9,526 bases of DNA from NCBI GenBank assembly GCA_002345845.1, contig DDWF01000239.1:1-9526 (forward strand), written 5' to 3'. Within the stretch, counting starts at the first letter, position 1; the number at the start of each line of letters is the position of its first letter. This document shows, in pieces, positions 1-6,952 of the stretch. The notes beneath the pieces are model-generated. The model saw only the letters and a list, made by a program, of their open reading frames with translations, had not been told where the DNA came from and searched no databases. This DNA is from Betaproteobacteria bacterium UBA2293 (lineage in GTDB: Bacteria > Pseudomonadota > Gammaproteobacteria > Burkholderiales > Rhodocyclaceae). The translations under genes and the position numbers were made by a program.

Positions 1-985
1 TGCCGTAGCCCATGGTGCCGACGTGAATGCCGGAAGCGCCCTGCAGGCGGCTCATCTTGGCCAGCACGTAGGCGGTGTAGCCGCGCTTGGCCGAGGGCGA
101 GGTGACGGCGCCGTGGCCGGCGCGGTGGTAGTGCAGGTACTGGCCGGGGAAGTGGCGGCGGGCGGTGGTGACCATGCCCGGGCCGCCGACATAGCCGTCG
201 ACCAGGAAGGCCACCTTGTCGGCGTCCGGGCCGAAGGTTTCAAGGATGTATTCGCCGCGGGCGACCATCTCGTAATGGTCGTCGGCGGTGATGTTGGCCG
301 AGAAGATCTTGGCCTCGCCGGTCTCGTCCATGGCCCGCTTCATCGCGTCATAGACCAACGGCATCACCTTCTTCATGGGCGCGAAGACCTGGTTGCCCTG
401 CGGCTCGTCGTTCTTGATGAAGTCGCCACCCAGCCAGAACTGGTAGGCGGCGGCGGCGAAGGGCTCGGGACGCAGGCCGAGCTTGGGCTTGATGATGGTG
501 CCGGCGATGTAGCCGCCGTTCTGGATCGGCCGGCCGAGGATGCGCCAGAGATCGGAAATGTCCTTGGACGGGCCGTCGAACAGCTGGATGGCGCGCGGCG
601 GCACGTAGAAGTCGTACATCTTGGCGTGCTCGATGTCGCCCATGCCCTGGTTGTTGCCGATGGTCAGGGTGAGGAAGGAGACGATCATCATCCGGCCATC
701 GATGACGTTGCGGTCGAAGAGGTCGATCGGGTAGGCGATGCGCATCTCCTCGGTCGCCTCGTCGATCATGTACACCAGCGCATCGACGCCCTTGGTGAAT
801 TCGTCCGTGGTGCATACCTCGACATTGGTGCCGGTCGACGACTCGGCGGCGAAGTGGGCGGCTGCCTCAAGATAACCGTAGCCAGCCTTCGGCTTCATCT
901 TGTAGGCGCAGAGAATGTGACCGCCGCCGGCGATCAGGTCGGCTTCCCTCAGGCTGAGGTCGGCGTAGCGGTTTGACTGGTCCAT
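1..985 (-). CDS. cbbM: Form II RuBisCO large subunit, 5' part (runs off the window)
   Basis: Ribulose-1,5-bisphosphate carboxylase/oxygenase, form II, a cytosolic CO2-fixing enzyme of large subunits only. The 328 visible residues begin [10 protein letters not shown] and fit the R. rubrum enzyme position for position: Glu48, Asn111 (IGNNQG), catalytic Lys166 in IIKPKLG, and the metal/carbamate triad Lys191, Asp193, Glu194 in [10 protein letters not shown]. The last visible residues, [10 protein letters not shown], end directly before the expected loop-6 lysine (329 in R. rubrum), so about 130 C-terminal residues lie outside the window. The ATG at 985-983 is preceded by AAGGAGA (992-998 on the opposite strand), a strong ribosome binding site at normal spacing. 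No frameshift or missing residue is seen. Its promoter should lie in the AT-rich stretch 1040-1110. Family and form are very secure; quaternary state and kinetics are inferred from the family. Confidence 0.98.
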   Translation of the reverse strand, partial: MDQSNRYADLSLREADLIAGGGHILCAYKMKPKAGYGYLEAAAHFAAESSTGTNVEVCTTDEFTKGVDALVYMIDEATEEMRIAYPIDLFDRNVIDGRMMIVSFLTLTIGNNQGMGDIEHAKMYDFYVPPRAIQLFDGPSKDISDLWRILGRPIQNGGYIAGTIIKPKLGLRPEPFAAAAYQFWLGGDFIKNDEPQGNQVFAPMKKVMPLVYDAMKRAMDETGEAKIFSANITADDHYEMVARGEYILETFGPDADKVAFLVDGYVGGPGMVTTARRHFPGQYLHYHRAGHGAVTSPSAKRGYTAYVLAKMSRLQGASGIHVGTMGYG

Positions 986-1043
986 CGAGTGTCTCCTTGA
1001 GTGGTTTGCCGGGATGGCAGCGATGGACTGGATGTTAGGAAGG

Positions 1044-1086
1044 TGAACAGATAAATAACAGTCACGTATTTTTATTTGATTGTTCA
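1044..1086. promoter_or_regulatory. Imperfect inverted repeat and CbbR-like box upstream of cbbM
   Basis: Two 15-base arms, TGAACAGATAAATAA (1044-1058) and TTATTTGATTGTTCA (1072-1086), are inverted copies matching at 12 of 15 positions around a 13-base spacer. The outer TGAACA and inner AAATAA blocks match exactly. A further TTATTTG occurs at 1095-1101, 23 bases after the one at 1072. Read on the minus strand, 1074-1062 spells TAA-N7-TGA, which fits the TNA-N7/8-TNA pattern described for the LysR-type regulator CbbR. The site lies 59-101 bases upstream of the cbbM start and also upstream of the small plus-strand gene at 1208, so it could serve either. I see no convincing sigma-70 promoter for either direction. 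The repeat is seen directly; the identity of the binding protein is inference. Confidence 0.5.
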
Positions 1087-1207
1087 GCTTTTGTTTATTT
1101 GTTTCTCCGGTGTGCCATGATGAAATTTTTTTCCCCGAGCGGGAACTTTTCGTTCGGCCGTTGTCTATTTCCGCTCTTGATCAACAAAATCCAACTGCGG
1201 GGTAAAT

Positions 1208-1309
1208 ATGGACGAACTGTCCTCTCTCGGCATCGTGTTCGCCGTGGCCATCTTTGGCCTTGGCTGCCTGATGGCCAAAAAACTGGCTTCGAAAAAAGCC
1301 TACCACTAA
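1208..1309 (+). CDS. Unrecognised 33-residue single-pass membrane protein
   Basis: A short reading frame, MDELSSLGIV onward, of 33 residues. I do not recognise the family. Residues 2-3 are acidic, about 6-22 form one hydrophobic segment (GIVFAVAIFGLGCL), and the tail is basic with Lys24, 25, 29 and 30. By the positive-inside rule it should be an inner-membrane peptide with its C-terminus in the cytosol. Support for a real gene: GGGGT (1199-1203) sits four bases before the ATG, codons are mostly G/C-ending like the neighbours, and a strong intrinsic terminator begins two bases after the TAA. It therefore seems to be a self-contained transcription unit, diverging from cbbM. A weak promoter candidate is TTGTCT (1161-1166) with CAAAAT (1185-1190). 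It might be a small subunit of a membrane complex, but nothing here says which. Confidence 0.62.
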   Translation: MDELSSLGIVFAVAIFGLGCLMAKKLASKKAYH

Positions 1310-1310
1310 G

Positions 1311-1337
1311 AAAAAGCCGGGGTTTCCCGGCTTTTTT
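1311..1337 (+). terminator. Rho-independent terminator after the small membrane gene
   Basis: AAAAAGCCGGG (1311-1321) pairs perfectly with CCCGGCTTTTT (1326-1336) across a four-base loop. The right arm runs into a T6 tract (1332-1337). The A-tract before and T-tract after give it bidirectional character, but no minus-strand gene ends here. It starts two bases after the stop of the 33-residue gene and should insulate it from the gene at 1469. Confidence 0.9.
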
Positions 1338-1468
1338 CATGGTGCCGGCAGCCCGGCATCCGCGACCGCCTCCTCTTCAGGGTGGCTTAACAAAGCGCCA
1401 GCAGAATCCCTCGACCAGCAGGACACGGCAATCGTGTTCCTCCTAAAAACCATGTCGATGGATCAGCT

Positions 1469-3340
1469 ATGCCCCGTTCCCGCGTTACCCTGCGCAACTA
1501 TTTCGTTGTCGCTTACCTGGCCATCTGCCTGGCTATTGCCCTGTTCTGGCCGCTGGTTGGCGTTTCTTCGGTACCTGCCGGCCTGTTCCTGGTTATCGCC
1601 ACCGCTGCTTACGCGGCCCTCTACCTGGCGCCGGTCGTCGTGCTGGTGACGCTGGTCGACCGGTTGTTGCTCTGGGTGAAGGCATCGCCACGGATTCACC
1701 GGGCGCTTACCTATCTGCTCGCCCTGCTCGGCACCTCGCTGGTTCTTCTGGCCATCTACGCCGACTATCGTCTGTTCGAGCTCTACCAATACCACTTCAA
1801 CGGCTTCGTCTGGAACCTGCTGACCACGCCCGGCGGCATTGCCGCGCTCGGCGCGACGGCTGCCACTGAACGGACCATCGCCGTGCAGGTGAGTCTGCTG
1901 TTGCTGGCGACGACCGCCAGCCTGTGGCTGATGCACCGGCTGGCCGCCGCTGGCCGGACTGTGCCCAGACGCCTGGCGGCGCAGCTGATGGCCGGCCTGG
2001 TCCTGCTGCTGGTGGTCGAGGAGGTGGTCTATGCGCACAGTACCTACACCGGCCGCGAGGATCTGCTGGAAGCCGCCGATGTCATCCCATTCCACCTGCG
2101 CAGCGGCGCCGGCAAGCTGTTCAAGCGCTTGGGCGTCGAGCGGACCTCAATGACGCAACTGCGCCTTGCCGGCGGCACCGTCGATTACCCGCAGGCAAAG
2201 CTGACAGCGGCCGCGGCGAAGAAGATGAACGTCATCATGCTGGTCGGCGAATCCTTCCGCTGGGACCTGCTCAGTCCGGAAATTACCCCCAACCTGTGGA
2301 AATTTTCCAACCGGGCGCAGCGTTTCGAGCAGCACTACAGCGGTGGCAATCGCACCCGCATGGGTCTGTTCTCGATGTTCTACGGCCTTTATGCGCCGTA
2401 CTGGTACAGCTTCGAGAAGCAGCGCGTGGCGCCGGTGCTGATGGACTATCTGCGCCAGCAGGATTATCAGATCGCCGCCCACACCAGCCAGAGCTTCAAT
2501 TACCCGGAATTGCGGCACACGGTGTTTGCCGGTGTTCCCGAAAGCCAGTTACAGGAATTGCAGACTGGCGAAGCGTGGCGGCGCGACACGCAGAACATCA
2601 GCGACCTGATCGGCAAGATCGATAGCCGAGATAGCAATCGCCCCTTCTTCGGCTTCATGTTCTTCGAATCCACCCACGCGCCCTACGATTTTCCCGAGGA
2701 CCAGGAGCTGGTACGCCGCGACTACCAGAAGGAATTGAATTACGTGAAGCTGGACCTGGCCGACAATATCGACGGCATCCATGCCCGCTACATCAATGCC
2801 GCCCATCACATCGACCGCGAGTTCGGTCGCCTGCTCGCCCATTTGCAAGCGGAAAAGCTGCTCGACAGCACGGTCATCCTGTTCACTGGCGACCATGGCG
2901 AGGAATTCATGGAAAAGGGTCGCTGGGGTCATGGCCACGGCAACACCTTTCCCGAAGAGCAGATCCGCGTGCCGCTGGTTCTCTGGGTGCCGGGCCAGGC
3001 AGCCCAGATCGTCACCCATCGCACCTCGCACCTGCAGATTGCGCCCACCTTGCTCGGCCACCTCGGTGTCACCACGCCGTCGCGCAGCTACAGTTCCGCC
3101 GATAGTCTGGCGATCGAGATGCCTTATCACGTGGTCGGCGAGTACGACTACATGGGCATCGTCGATGCGCAGAACAAGATCACCTTTCCCTTTACCGGCA
3201 GCACCTATTTCCGCTACGGCACCTTCGATGCTGAAGACCATCCCCTGACCCGGGAAACCGGCCGCCAGCTGGTCGCCACGCAGCAGGCGAGGCTGGATGA
3301 GGTGGTCGCCGAAAGCAGTCGTTTCCTGAAAAAGCCGTAG
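1469..3340 (+). CDS. Membrane-anchored sulfatase-fold protein, YejM/PbgA-like
   Basis: A 623-residue inner-membrane protein of the alkaline phosphatase/sulfatase superfamily. The N-terminal part carries about five membrane segments (near residues 11-31, 36-62, 78-97, 138-157 and 171-190). The catalytic domain starts near 253 and faces the periplasm. Candidate metal and active-site residues are Glu261 (VGES), Thr296 (GGNRTRMG, the usual nucleophile position), Asp475-His476 (FTGDHGEEF) and His488 in WGHGHG. The GDHGEEF and WGHG motifs and the five-helix start resemble YejM (586 residues in E. coli), a cardiolipin-binding protein that controls lipopolysaccharide synthesis. A phosphoglycerol or phosphoethanolamine transferase is an alternative; the substrate cannot be read from sequence. 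The ATG at 1469 has only a short GGA (1460-1462) as ribosome binding site. No promoter is obvious in 1338-1468. A methyltransferase gene follows after 107 bases. Confidence 0.85.
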   Translation: MPRSRVTLRNYFVVAYLAICLAIALFWPLVGVSSVPAGLFLVIATAAYAALYLAPVVVLVTLVDRLLLWVKASPRIHRALTYLLALLGTSLVLLAIYADYRLFELYQYHFNGFVWNLLTTPGGIAALGATAATERTIAVQVSLLLLATTASLWLMHRLAAAGRTVPRRLAAQLMAGLVLLLVVEEVVYAHSTYTGREDLLEAADVIPFHLRSGAGKLFKRLGVERTSMTQLRLAGGTVDYPQAKLTAAAAKKMNVIMLVGESFRWDLLSPEITPNLWKFSNRAQRFEQHYSGGNRTRMGLFSMFYGLYAPYWYSFEKQRVAPVLMDYLRQQDYQIAAHTSQSFNYPELRHTVFAGVPESQLQELQTGEAWRRDTQNISDLIGKIDSRDSNRPFFGFMFFESTHAPYDFPEDQELVRRDYQKELNYVKLDLADNIDGIHARYINAAHHIDREFGRLLAHLQAEKLLDSTVILFTGDHGEEFMEKGRWGHGHGNTFPEEQIRVPLVLWVPGQAAQIVTHRTSHLQIAPTLLGHLGVTTPSRSYSSADSLAIEMPYHVVGEYDYMGIVDAQNKITFPFTGSTYFRYGTFDAEDHPLTRETGRQLVATQQARLDEVVAESSRFLKKP

Positions 3341-3396
3341 ACAAGCGCCGGCCCGCCAGCCGCTTCAGGTTCGTTTAATCGGCTGCGGCAAGAATG

Positions 3397-3434
3397 CACG
3401 GGACGCTACCGCAAAGGTGGCCACCCCGTGTTTT
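3397..3434 (+). terminator. Two-part hairpin with T tract: terminator or leader attenuator
   Basis: CACGGG (3397-3402) pairs with CCCGTG (3425-3430), and inside it GCTACC (3405-3410) pairs with GGTGGC (3416-3421, one G-U pair) around a GCAAA loop. A 2x3 internal loop separates the stems. TTTT follows at 3431-3434. This could end transcripts of the upstream sulfatase-like gene, but the T tract is short and the hairpin stops just before the ribosome binding site of the methyltransferase (AAAGG, 3437-3441). A leader structure controlling read-through or translation is equally possible. Confidence 0.42.
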
Positions 3435-3447
3435 CGAAAGGTTAGTC

Positions 3448-4143
3448 ATGTCCGGTCAAATGCCCGTTGAACTCGATTTTTCCCGCAAGTACGATCATCA
3501 GCACGCGCAGCAGTATCTGCACAAGCATCAGGATGGCATTGCCCGCCGCCTGTCCAACTGGCGTGACCAGCAACTGGCCCGCCAGGCGCTGCAACTGGCT
3601 GATGATCCTGAAGTCGTGCTCGATCTGCCTTGCGGTGCCGGCCGTTTCTGGCCCTTGCTGGCCGAGCGCGAGGACCGGCGCATCCTGGCCGCCGACAACT
3701 CGGCGGAAATGATTGCCACCGCCCGCCGGGCGCAGAGTCCCGAGATCGTTGCCCGCGTGCGTACCTTCCGGACCTCGGCTTTCGACATCGATCTGGACGA
3801 CCAGACCGTCGATTGCGTTTTCTGCATGCGTCTGTTGCATCACGTGGCCGATCCGGCGCATCGCCTGGCCATGCTGCGCGAGTTTCACCGGGTCAGCCGC
3901 GACACAGTCATCGTCTCGCTGTGGGTGGACGGCAACGTCAAGGCCTGGCGCCGCCGGCGCCTGGAGCAACGGCGTCAGATGCAGCTCGGCGGCCAGGCCA
4001 ACCAGAACCGCTTCATCGTCGCCCGCGAAACCATCGAGGCGGAGTTCCGCCAAGCCGGCTTCAGCGTGCTCGGCCATCAGGACTTCCTTCCCGGCTACGC
4101 CATGTGGCGCGTCTATACCCTGCGCAAGCAAAGCGCTGCCTGA
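3448..4143 (+). CDS. Class I SAM-dependent methyltransferase (type 11-like)
   Basis: A 231-residue cytosolic methyltransferase with a Rossmann-type SAM site. Motif I is VLDLPCGAGRF (about 57-67), the acidic residue that holds the SAM ribose is Asp83 in ILAADNS, and the post-II/III region is CMRLLHHVADP (126-136), typical of small-molecule and lipid-type methyltransferases. The substrate is unknown. There is no signal peptide or membrane segment. I place the start at the ATG at 3448 because AAAGG (3437-3441) lies six bases upstream; an in-frame ATG at 3394 would add 18 residues but lacks a ribosome binding site and lies inside a predicted hairpin. The stop TGA is followed at once by the ATG of the next membrane phosphotransferase gene, which suggests coupled expression. 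It may modify a head group or lipid-linked precursor handled by its two membrane neighbours; that link rests on position only. Confidence 0.88.
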   Translation: MSGQMPVELDFSRKYDHQHAQQYLHKHQDGIARRLSNWRDQQLARQALQLADDPEVVLDLPCGAGRFWPLLAEREDRRILAADNSAEMIATARRAQSPEIVARVRTFRTSAFDIDLDDQTVDCVFCMRLLHHVADPAHRLAMLREFHRVSRDTVIVSLWVDGNVKAWRRRRLEQRRQMQLGGQANQNRFIVARETIEAEFRQAGFSVLGHQDFLPGYAMWRVYTLRKQSAA

Positions 4144-6072
4144 ATGGCAGCGACCGGTTCCTGGCGCGCACGGATGACTCATCGAATCAGCAGCTTCCTG
4201 CCGCTTTTCGCCGCCCTGGTGCTCGGCCTTGCCCTGCTCACCCGTCTTGCCCTGGCGCTGGCCACCGGCCCGCAGTCCTTGCCGCTGGCTTACTGGCCGG
4301 GCGTTTTTCTGCGCGGCCTGTGGTTTGACCTGCTGACCCTGGCCGTTCTCCTGACTCCCTTGCTGCTGCTGCGCGCGCTCTGCCCGGAGCGTTTGCGCAG
4401 CAGCCGTTGGTATGGGTCGCTGCGGCTGCTTGTGTATTTTGCTGTCACCTTCCTGCTGCTCTTCGGTGTGGTGGCCGAATGGACCTTCTGGGATGAGTTC
4501 CAGACACGCTTCAATTTCATCGCCGTCGATTACCTGATCTACACCCAGGAGGTGATCGCCAATATTTTCGAGTCCTATCCGGTCGGCCTGATCGTCAGCG
4601 GGCTGGCCCTGCTGGCTGCTGCCCTGACCTGGGCGCTGCGCCGGCCGCTGACCCGGCAGGCCAGCGAGCCGGCCACGCTGCGGCGGCGCCTGGCGTTGGT
4701 CGCCACCGCCCTTCTGCTGCCCTTCATCGCCTTCCGGCTGGGCAACATCGACCACATGCAGCACGCCGACAACATGTACGCCAATGAACTGGCAGGCAAC
4801 GGCCTGATGACCTTTGCTGCCGCCTTCCGTCGCAACGAACTGGCTTACGAGCGTTTCTACCGGACCCTGCCGGCGCCCGAGGCGGCGGCTGTCCTGCAGC
4901 GGCTGGAGGTTCGCCAACCAGACAGCGGCAGTGTCGGCGACGCCAGTAATTTCCTGCTGCGGCGGCCGAAGAACGTTGTCCTGATTTCGGTCGAGAGCCT
5001 GTCGGCCAAATATCTCGGCACTTTCGGCAACGACGAGGGCCTGACGCCCGAGCTCGATCGTCTGGCCGCCGACGGTCTGCTCCTCGGCCGCCTCTATGCC
5101 ACCGGTACCCGCACCGTCCGCGGCCTGGAAGCGCTGTCCCTGGGCACGCCGCCGATTCCAGGTCAGGCCATCGTCCGTCGCCCGGGTAACGACAAGCTGA
5201 CGACGCTGGGCGGCCTGCTCGCCCGGGCCGGCTTCGAGAGCCAGTTCATCTACGGCGGTTACGGCTATTTCGACAACATGAATGCCTATTTCGCCGGCAA
5301 TGGCTACCGGGTTGTCGATCGCAAGGACTTCCCGGCCACTTCCGTGGTTTTTGAAAATGCCTGGGGTGTCGCCGACGAGTCGCTGTTCGCCAATGCCCTG
5401 GCCGAGGCCGATCGCGCCCATGCCGGTGGCAAGCCCTTCTTCTCGCATGTGATGACCACCTCCAATCACCGACCCTTCACCTATCCCGACGCGCGCATCG
5501 ACATTCCCTCACCCGGCAAGCGCCGCGGCGCCGTCAAATACACCGATTTCGCCATCGGCCAGTTCATCGAGGCAGCGCGCCGCAAGCCGTGGTTTGCCGA
5601 CACGCTGTTTGTCATCACCGCCGACCACTGCGCTTCGGCCGCCGGCAAGACGCGGCTGCCGGTCGAGGGCTATCGCATTCCGGCGATCTTCTACGGGCCG
5701 CAGATCATCCGTCCTGGCCGCGACGACCGCCTGCTCAGCCAGATCGACATCCCGCCGACCTTGCTCGAGATGCTCGGCCTGCCCGGCCAGGAGAATTTTT
5801 TCGGCCAATCCATCCTGCACCCGATGCCCGGTGGGGAGCGCACGCTGATCAGCAATTACCAGGAGCTCGGCTACCTGAAACGGGATGTCCTGACCGTCCT
5901 CGGGCCGCGCCGGCGGGCCGAAGCCTTCCGCATCGATGCGCAGAGCGGCGAAGCGACGCCGGTGGCGCTCAATGGCGAATTGCTGGCTGAAGCCATCGCC
6001 TACTATCAGCAGGCCGCGCAAGCTTTTCGCGATGGCGGGCTGAAACTGCCGGCCGCCGTTGACGACGTCTGA
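4144..6072 (+). CDS. LtaS/OpgB-like membrane phosphotransferase (sulfatase family)
   Basis: A 642-residue inner-membrane enzyme of the lipoteichoic acid synthase/phosphoglycerol transferase group. Five hydrophobic segments lie near 15-37, 52-77, 92-112, 147-165 and 182-197. The periplasmic catalytic domain starts near 276. Likely metal and active-site residues are Glu284 (ISVESLS), the Thr324 nucleophile in TGTRTVRGLEA, His442 in TTSNHRPF and Asp494-His495 in ITADHC. This pattern matches LtaS (Glu, Thr, Asp-His) and keeps all key positions. In Gram-negatives such proteins transfer phosphoglycerol or similar groups, for example OpgB on periplasmic glucans; the actual acceptor here is unknown. 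The ATG at 4144 touches the preceding TGA without a ribosome binding site, so translation may be coupled to the methyltransferase. The ATG at 4174 (residue 11), closer to the first membrane helix, is an alternative start. Its TGA abuts the stop of convergent cbbY, with no terminator between them. Confidence 0.88.
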   Translation: MAATGSWRARMTHRISSFLPLFAALVLGLALLTRLALALATGPQSLPLAYWPGVFLRGLWFDLLTLAVLLTPLLLLRALCPERLRSSRWYGSLRLLVYFAVTFLLLFGVVAEWTFWDEFQTRFNFIAVDYLIYTQEVIANIFESYPVGLIVSGLALLAAALTWALRRPLTRQASEPATLRRRLALVATALLLPFIAFRLGNIDHMQHADNMYANELAGNGLMTFAAAFRRNELAYERFYRTLPAPEAAAVLQRLEVRQPDSGSVGDASNFLLRRPKNVVLISVESLSAKYLGTFGNDEGLTPELDRLAADGLLLGRLYATGTRTVRGLEALSLGTPPIPGQAIVRRPGNDKLTTLGGLLARAGFESQFIYGGYGYFDNMNAYFAGNGYRVVDRKDFPATSVVFENAWGVADESLFANALAEADRAHAGGKPFFSHVMTTSNHRPFTYPDARIDIPSPGKRRGAVKYTDFAIGQFIEAARRKPWFADTLFVITADHCASAAGKTRLPVEGYRIPAIFYGPQIIRPGRDDRLLSQIDIPPTLLEMLGLPGQENFFGQSILHPMPGGERTLISNYQELGYLKRDVLTVLGPRRRAEAFRIDAQSGEATPVALNGELLAEAIAYYQQAAQAFRDGGLKLPAAVDDV

Positions 6073-6774
6073 TCAGCGGCCGAGCAGAAAGTCGGTCGTC
6101 GCCTGCTCCAGTTGGTCGACGATCAGCGTGGCGCCCGTGAAGTCCTGGCCGCGGCTGTACTCGCCGACTGTCACCACGGTCGGCAGGCCGGCGGCGCGGG
6201 CGGCGACCAGGCCATTCTCCGAATCCTCGATGGCGATGCAGGCAGCCGCCGGCAAGCCCAGGCGTTCGAGCACCCAGAGATAGATGTCCGGTGCCGGCTT
6301 CTTGGCCGGCACGATGTCGCCGGCGCCGATCACCTCGAACCAGTCAACAGCCTCCGGCGCCAGGCTGGCACGCAGCAGGGCGTCAACGTTTTCCGGCGAG
6401 GTGGTGGTGGCGATGGCCAGTCGGATGCCGGCCTGCCGCGCCGCCGCGATCAGCTCACCGACGCCCGGGCGCAGCGGCAGCGCGCCAGAGTCCACGATGT
6501 CCACATAGTGGCGTGTCTTCGCCGCATGCAGTCGCTGCACCAGGGCCGTGAACTCCGGTTGCTCGGCGAGCTGTGGCGCATGGCGCTCGGCGTAATGGCG
6601 GATGCGCTCCTTGCCGCCGGTCACCGTCAGCAGCCGGCCGTACAGTTCCTCGTCCCAGTGCCAGTCCAGCCTAGCCTCGGCGAAGGCCCGGTTGAAAGCC
6701 GGACGATGGCCGTCGCGCTCGGTTTCGGCGAGCGTGCCGTCCACATCGAAGATGATTGCCTGCGGTGTTTTCAT
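6073..6774 (-). CDS. cbbY: CbbY-type HAD phosphatase (xylulose-1,5-bisphosphate)
   Basis: A 233-residue cytosolic haloacid dehalogenase-family phosphatase. Motif I is IIFDVDGTLAE with nucleophile Asp10 and acid/base Asp12; motif II is IATTTS (121-126); the motif III lysine is in PAKKPAPDIY (156-165); motif IV is IEDSENG (182-188). A helical cap domain spans roughly 18-90. In Rhodobacter, CbbY dephosphorylates xylulose-1,5-bisphosphate, a misfire product that blocks RuBisCO. Glu17, in the segment after motif I linked to that specificity, is present. I choose the ATG at 6774 because motif I then sits at the usual distance; an upstream ATG at 6834 would add 20 residues of unlike composition. No good ribosome binding site is seen for either. 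It diverges from cbbF across an operator-like region, so it is probably controlled with the CBB genes. A general sugar phosphatase role cannot be excluded by sequence alone. Confidence 0.9.
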   Translation of the reverse strand: MKTPQAIIFDVDGTLAETERDGHRPAFNRAFAEARLDWHWDEELYGRLLTVTGGKERIRHYAERHAPQLAEQPEFTALVQRLHAAKTRHYVDIVDSGALPLRPGVGELIAAARQAGIRLAIATTTSPENVDALLRASLAPEAVDWFEVIGAGDIVPAKKPAPDIYLWVLERLGLPAAACIAIEDSENGLVAARAAGLPTVVTVGEYSRGQDFTGATLIVDQLEQATTDFLLGR

Positions 6775-6847
6775 GGTGGCCAACGATAGCGAGGCGGCGT
6801 TCGGCCAACCAGTCAGAAATGCTGAAGCCGGCAATAAGTAGTTTCGT

Positions 6848-6901
6848 ATTAAGCAATGTCTTAATCAGTTAGTAAAAAACACTGACTATTGCTTAATTAA
6901 G
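6848..6901. promoter_or_regulatory. Repeated ATTAAG/CTTAAT operator, probable CbbR site
   Basis: The hexamer ATTAAG or its complement CTTAAT occurs four times in 54 bases. It forms a perfect dyad ATTAAG-N6-CTTAAT (6848-6865) and a 10-base palindrome CTTAATTAAG (6892-6901). The centres are 40 bases apart, close to four helical turns. Arms ATTAAGCAAT (6848-6857) and ATTGCTTAAT (6888-6897) are also perfect inverted copies. TAA-N8-TTA (6850-6863) and TGA-N7-TTA (6883-6895) both fit the TNA-N7/8-TNA pattern of CbbR. A possible -10 for cbbF is TATCTT (6910-6915); with a start near 6922 the first dyad would be centred near -65, where LysR regulators usually bind. For cbbY a -10-like TAATAC on the minus strand (6851-6846) overlaps the first half-site. 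The repeats are seen directly; regulator and promoters are inferred. Confidence 0.65.
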
Positions 6902-6952
6902 AACCGGCTTATCTTTGCCCTCATCGCAGTAAGCCAGCCTACGGGAGTCATC

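Noticed and set aside
23..976. Plus-strand open frame of 317 codons
   Set aside because: It is fully antisense to cbbM, whose reading frame matches form II RuBisCO residue by residue; the antisense product has no recognisable domain.
1131..1145. TTCCC/GGGAA hairpin as a terminator for an upstream transcript
   Set aside because: The stem is only five pairs, the following T run is interrupted by C, and no gene ends just before it on either strand.
1177..1184. TTGATCAA as an FNR-type site upstream of the small membrane gene
   Set aside because: The FNR pattern needs TTGAT and ATCAA separated by four bases; here the halves overlap, so it is only a short palindrome.
1099..1446. Plus-strand open frame of 115 codons spanning the small-gene region
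   Set aside because: It runs through the intrinsic terminator in a different frame from the 33-residue gene, has no ribosome binding site and its composition is not protein-like.
3394..3447. Upstream ATG start for the methyltransferase
   Set aside because: It has no ribosome binding site, lies in a predicted hairpin, and the added 18 residues do not look conserved; the ATG at 3448 has AAAGG at good spacing.
3442..5469. Long minus-strand open frame of 675 codons
   Set aside because: It lies antisense to the methyltransferase and LtaS-like genes, both with clear family motifs. Its product is rich in Gln, Gly and Arg without any motif, as expected from the complement of GC-rich codons.
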